Origin: Lineus longissimus
Taxonomy: Eukaryota > Nemertea > Pilidiophora > Heteronemertea > Lineidae
Reading direction: 5' to 3'
Length of the DNA stretch: 64,000 nucleotides
Assembly (NCBI RefSeq): GCF_910592395.1
Contig: NC_088319.1
Location: forward strand, 12,028,001-12,092,000
Each line of letters opens with the position of its first letter. The stretch's first letter is position 1. This document shows, in pieces, positions 61,691-64,000 of this stretch. The notes under the pieces are model-generated. The model searched no databases and was not told the origin of the DNA. It saw nothing but the letters and a program-made list of their open reading frames with translations. A program made the position numbers and the translations under genes.

Positions 61691-62960
61691 GACAGGTTCT
61701 GTATGATGTATATGCCGCGGTCGGGATGGCATTCGGCTCCAAGGGATAATAAATTGCCCTTTTCCTAACAGACATCGATAAGACACTTTGTCTAATAGCC
61801 AAATCTGCATTGCCCTTGGGGATGGCACTCTAATAAACAAAATCCTTACGTCTTATACTTTCTACAGGGATCTGCGTGCATGAAACATGTGCCTCCACAA
61901 TAACTCAAAATCGTTTCAAAAAGTGAAAAAGAGTACCACGGCGAAAGGCAAACTGGGAACCAGACTTCTGTATCTAAGAAATAGCACAAGAAATCGGAAA
62001 TAAAATTTACATGGGGTCGTCTTTGATCTTCACAATCTTTACTTAAAAATAGAAATTTAATTTCACCTTTTGTGATTTTGTTAAACAAAAATATGGGACT
62101 TGGCTGTGGAGTCTATTAAGTTGGCGGTTTTTAGCTGGCTTTGAAAGAGAGTAGGCGTTTTGTTTCCTTCTCCCAATCTCTCGGTTATTATTTCTTTTGC
62201 AATTTTCCGAAAACTCATAAAAATCTGCGCAATTTCTGCCCGATGAGATTATTGCGCAATAACTATGTTTTGGCAGATACACTACTAAAGTCGTGTCGAG
62301 GGTGGTACAAGAGGGCGGCAGGGGCAAGATCAAAATAAAATGTGTTTTTGACCATGATTTGGCCGAAACACTTCTAAATGTGTTATGTTGCCCATACCCC
62401 CACAAATTTGATGATGTCAGTATATACATTGTACCAGCAGGGTTGTACATGTACACTAGAAAAAAAAGGGATTAAGGGCATCATACTATGTTTAGCACAG
62501 GGGTTAAACAGCTGTTTAGCGCGGGAGGCGATTGGCCGTAATCGCAAAGGCTGCTCTCAGCAGCTCGCGTGGCTTTCCAACTGGGCTTAGCGCGCTTATA
62601 TCAACAGACCAGACCTGAAAGGTTATCTTCGAATGTGATGTAAACCCATCTTAATGGTCCAGCAGTAACTTTACCTGAGTTTCCGTACTTATAAATATCG
62701 AAATGACACAGCTCTGCAGTCTTTGGACGCCATCTTTGATCATGTGACTGTTCATTTCTGTACCTGTGTTTGCAGTGTGTTTGGTTTACTGAACATTTCG
62801 CGAAACAAACCTCAGTTTTGTTGAACATAGAGTGGGACAAACAAAGCCCATCAATAATGTATCAGCATTCCCAATTCTGACAACTCCAAACCAAATAAAG
62901 CACCGCACTATATCTGCTGCGCCGCTTCTAAAGTGGCAACGCAGTCGCTTCATTCGCCAT
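61691..62960. other. Intergenic stretch
   Basis: No conserved coding exon seen on either strand; the longest open frames (for example 62043-62456 minus) have no family resemblance. Confidence 0.4.
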
Positions 62961-63175
62961 TTAAGCAGAGGTTATAAATAATGGTGCTCAATGACTGCCG
63001 GAGAGCGCTGAGTGAACACTTGATGTGATCTGGCTTTCAACTCTGAATGCGATGAACGTCAGCGAATAAAGTTCTGCAGCAGACGCCCGAAGATCATAAC
63101 TCAGTTACTTCGGATAAACAATTCTCTGATACATACTGGATCTGTTGGCTTTTATCGAACCTTCACTGGCTTTCG
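62961..63175 (+). promoter_or_regulatory. Possible promoter and first exon of a gene to the right
   Basis: A TATA-like box (GTTATAAATAATGG, core 62973-62980) is followed about 30 bp later by candidate start sequence, and a good donor CTTTCG/GTGAGT lies at 63175/63176. The stretch between has no long open frame and could be a 5' UTR exon. This is inference from motif spacing only. From 63176 to 64000 I see only an ACAGGGTGGTCCAGAAAA transposon end (about 63486-63503) and no exon. Confidence 0.3.
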
Positions 63176-64000
63176 GTGAGTTTCATTGATTATTTCGTTC
63201 ATTCCTTATCAATCATTAATCAACCAAAAGACATTCAACTTTCTTTAACCTAAAATTTAAAAACAAATAGGGTCTATTGCTGTCGGGAACTTTGACAAGC
63301 GCTTGATGAAACTTTATCGTGTCACTCAGAATTGGTTTATTCCATTCTTTGTACATACGTGTACTTATTCACTCGAATTAAAAATGACCACTGAAATATG
63401 AAAGAACGCTACTTAAAGGGATACGCCGTTCTTAATTACTAGACGTAGTGCATTGTGCATACGAATTCGCTGAAACTTTGCATATACAGGGTGGTCCAGA
63501 AAAAACGCAACCGGATACTTCGACTACCAGGGGGTTAAAGCCATTGATTATCAGTGGGAATCTTTCTAGAAGAAGATTGATACAAAGATCGACCGATTCC
63601 CTTCTGCAGTTTTTGTTGTAGAGAAGTTTTTGTGAATCAAGGTTGGAATCCCTTCGCCAGGTTTATGCTTACACGACCATTTAGCGGCGGATTTGTCGAC
63701 GGTATGGTATACTTTTCGTGACTGACATCTTTAAAGTTCTAAGCTCGAGTGGGCACGGAACACAATTGATGATCTCGTGATCATTTCGATCATTCCGATC
63801 TCGTTTTATCTTGTTTTGACGAAGTTTGCATGATTTGAAAATGGATTCGAATGACATTTCGTTTCTTCGCAAATGTTGTACACATCTGTATCACAGTTTA
63901 CAAAAACATTTTTCTAAAACATTTTCAAACGTTTCTGCTCTTATATGTATTTGTTGATTTGTATGTGTTATAAGTGGCACCTATACACTATAGTGAGCTT

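Overview
This is intron-rich genomic DNA from a non-vertebrate animal. The evidence is multi-exon genes with GT-AG introns, many small inverted-repeat transposons, tRNA-derived SINE-like copies, LINE fragments, abundant TACATGTA-type runs, and a NIT-domain receptor guanylate cyclase, a family known from marine invertebrates. I cannot fix the phylum. A marine deuterostome or lophotrochozoan is an inference only.

Layout: (1) 1271-3313 minus, partial NIT-domain guanylate cyclase running off the left edge; (2) 6421-9290 minus, SRPRB (signal recognition particle receptor beta); (3) 11118-13716 and 14510-16114 plus, two tandem p24/TMED cargo-receptor paralogues with the same four-exon plan; (4) 16.3-17.6 kb, a transposon and a LINE 3' tail; (5) 18152-21474 plus, a secreted FG-GAP/VCBS-repeat protein; (6) 21.5-27.5 kb, no gene seen, mostly repeats including a 51-bp minisatellite; (7) 27510-33070 minus, a corkscrew/SHP2 (PTPN11-type) phosphatase lacking only its tiny first coding exon; (8) 35447-37484 plus, LZIC; (9) 39659-41444 minus, a PPP1R35-like protein; (10) 41957-45386 plus, SDHB; (11) 48123-57828 plus, a phospholipid scramblase; (12) 57.8-64 kb, no coding gene recognised, with a possible promoter and first exon for a gene to the right near 63.0-63.2 kb.

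The genes are housekeeping and signalling genes without a shared pathway. Their arrangement is compact: SRPRB/TMED, SHP2/LZIC and PPP1R35/SDHB are head-to-head pairs, and the last shares about 510 bp containing a perfect NRF-1-type site.

The most notable signal is recurrent local tandem duplication that begins or ends at exon edges. In the phosphatase, the 3' end of one catalytic-domain exon and its splice donor is repeated at exact 102-nt steps, giving four in-phase donors that could add 0, 34, 68 or 102 residues beside the PTP active-site fold. In the scramblase, one barrel exon is duplicated into two divergent, same-phase exons separated by a 75-nt intron, a layout suited to mutually exclusive splicing, and the preceding exon has two decayed copies behind it. 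Decayed or repeated exon edges are also seen in TMED-a, the FG-GAP gene, PPP1R35 and SRPRB.
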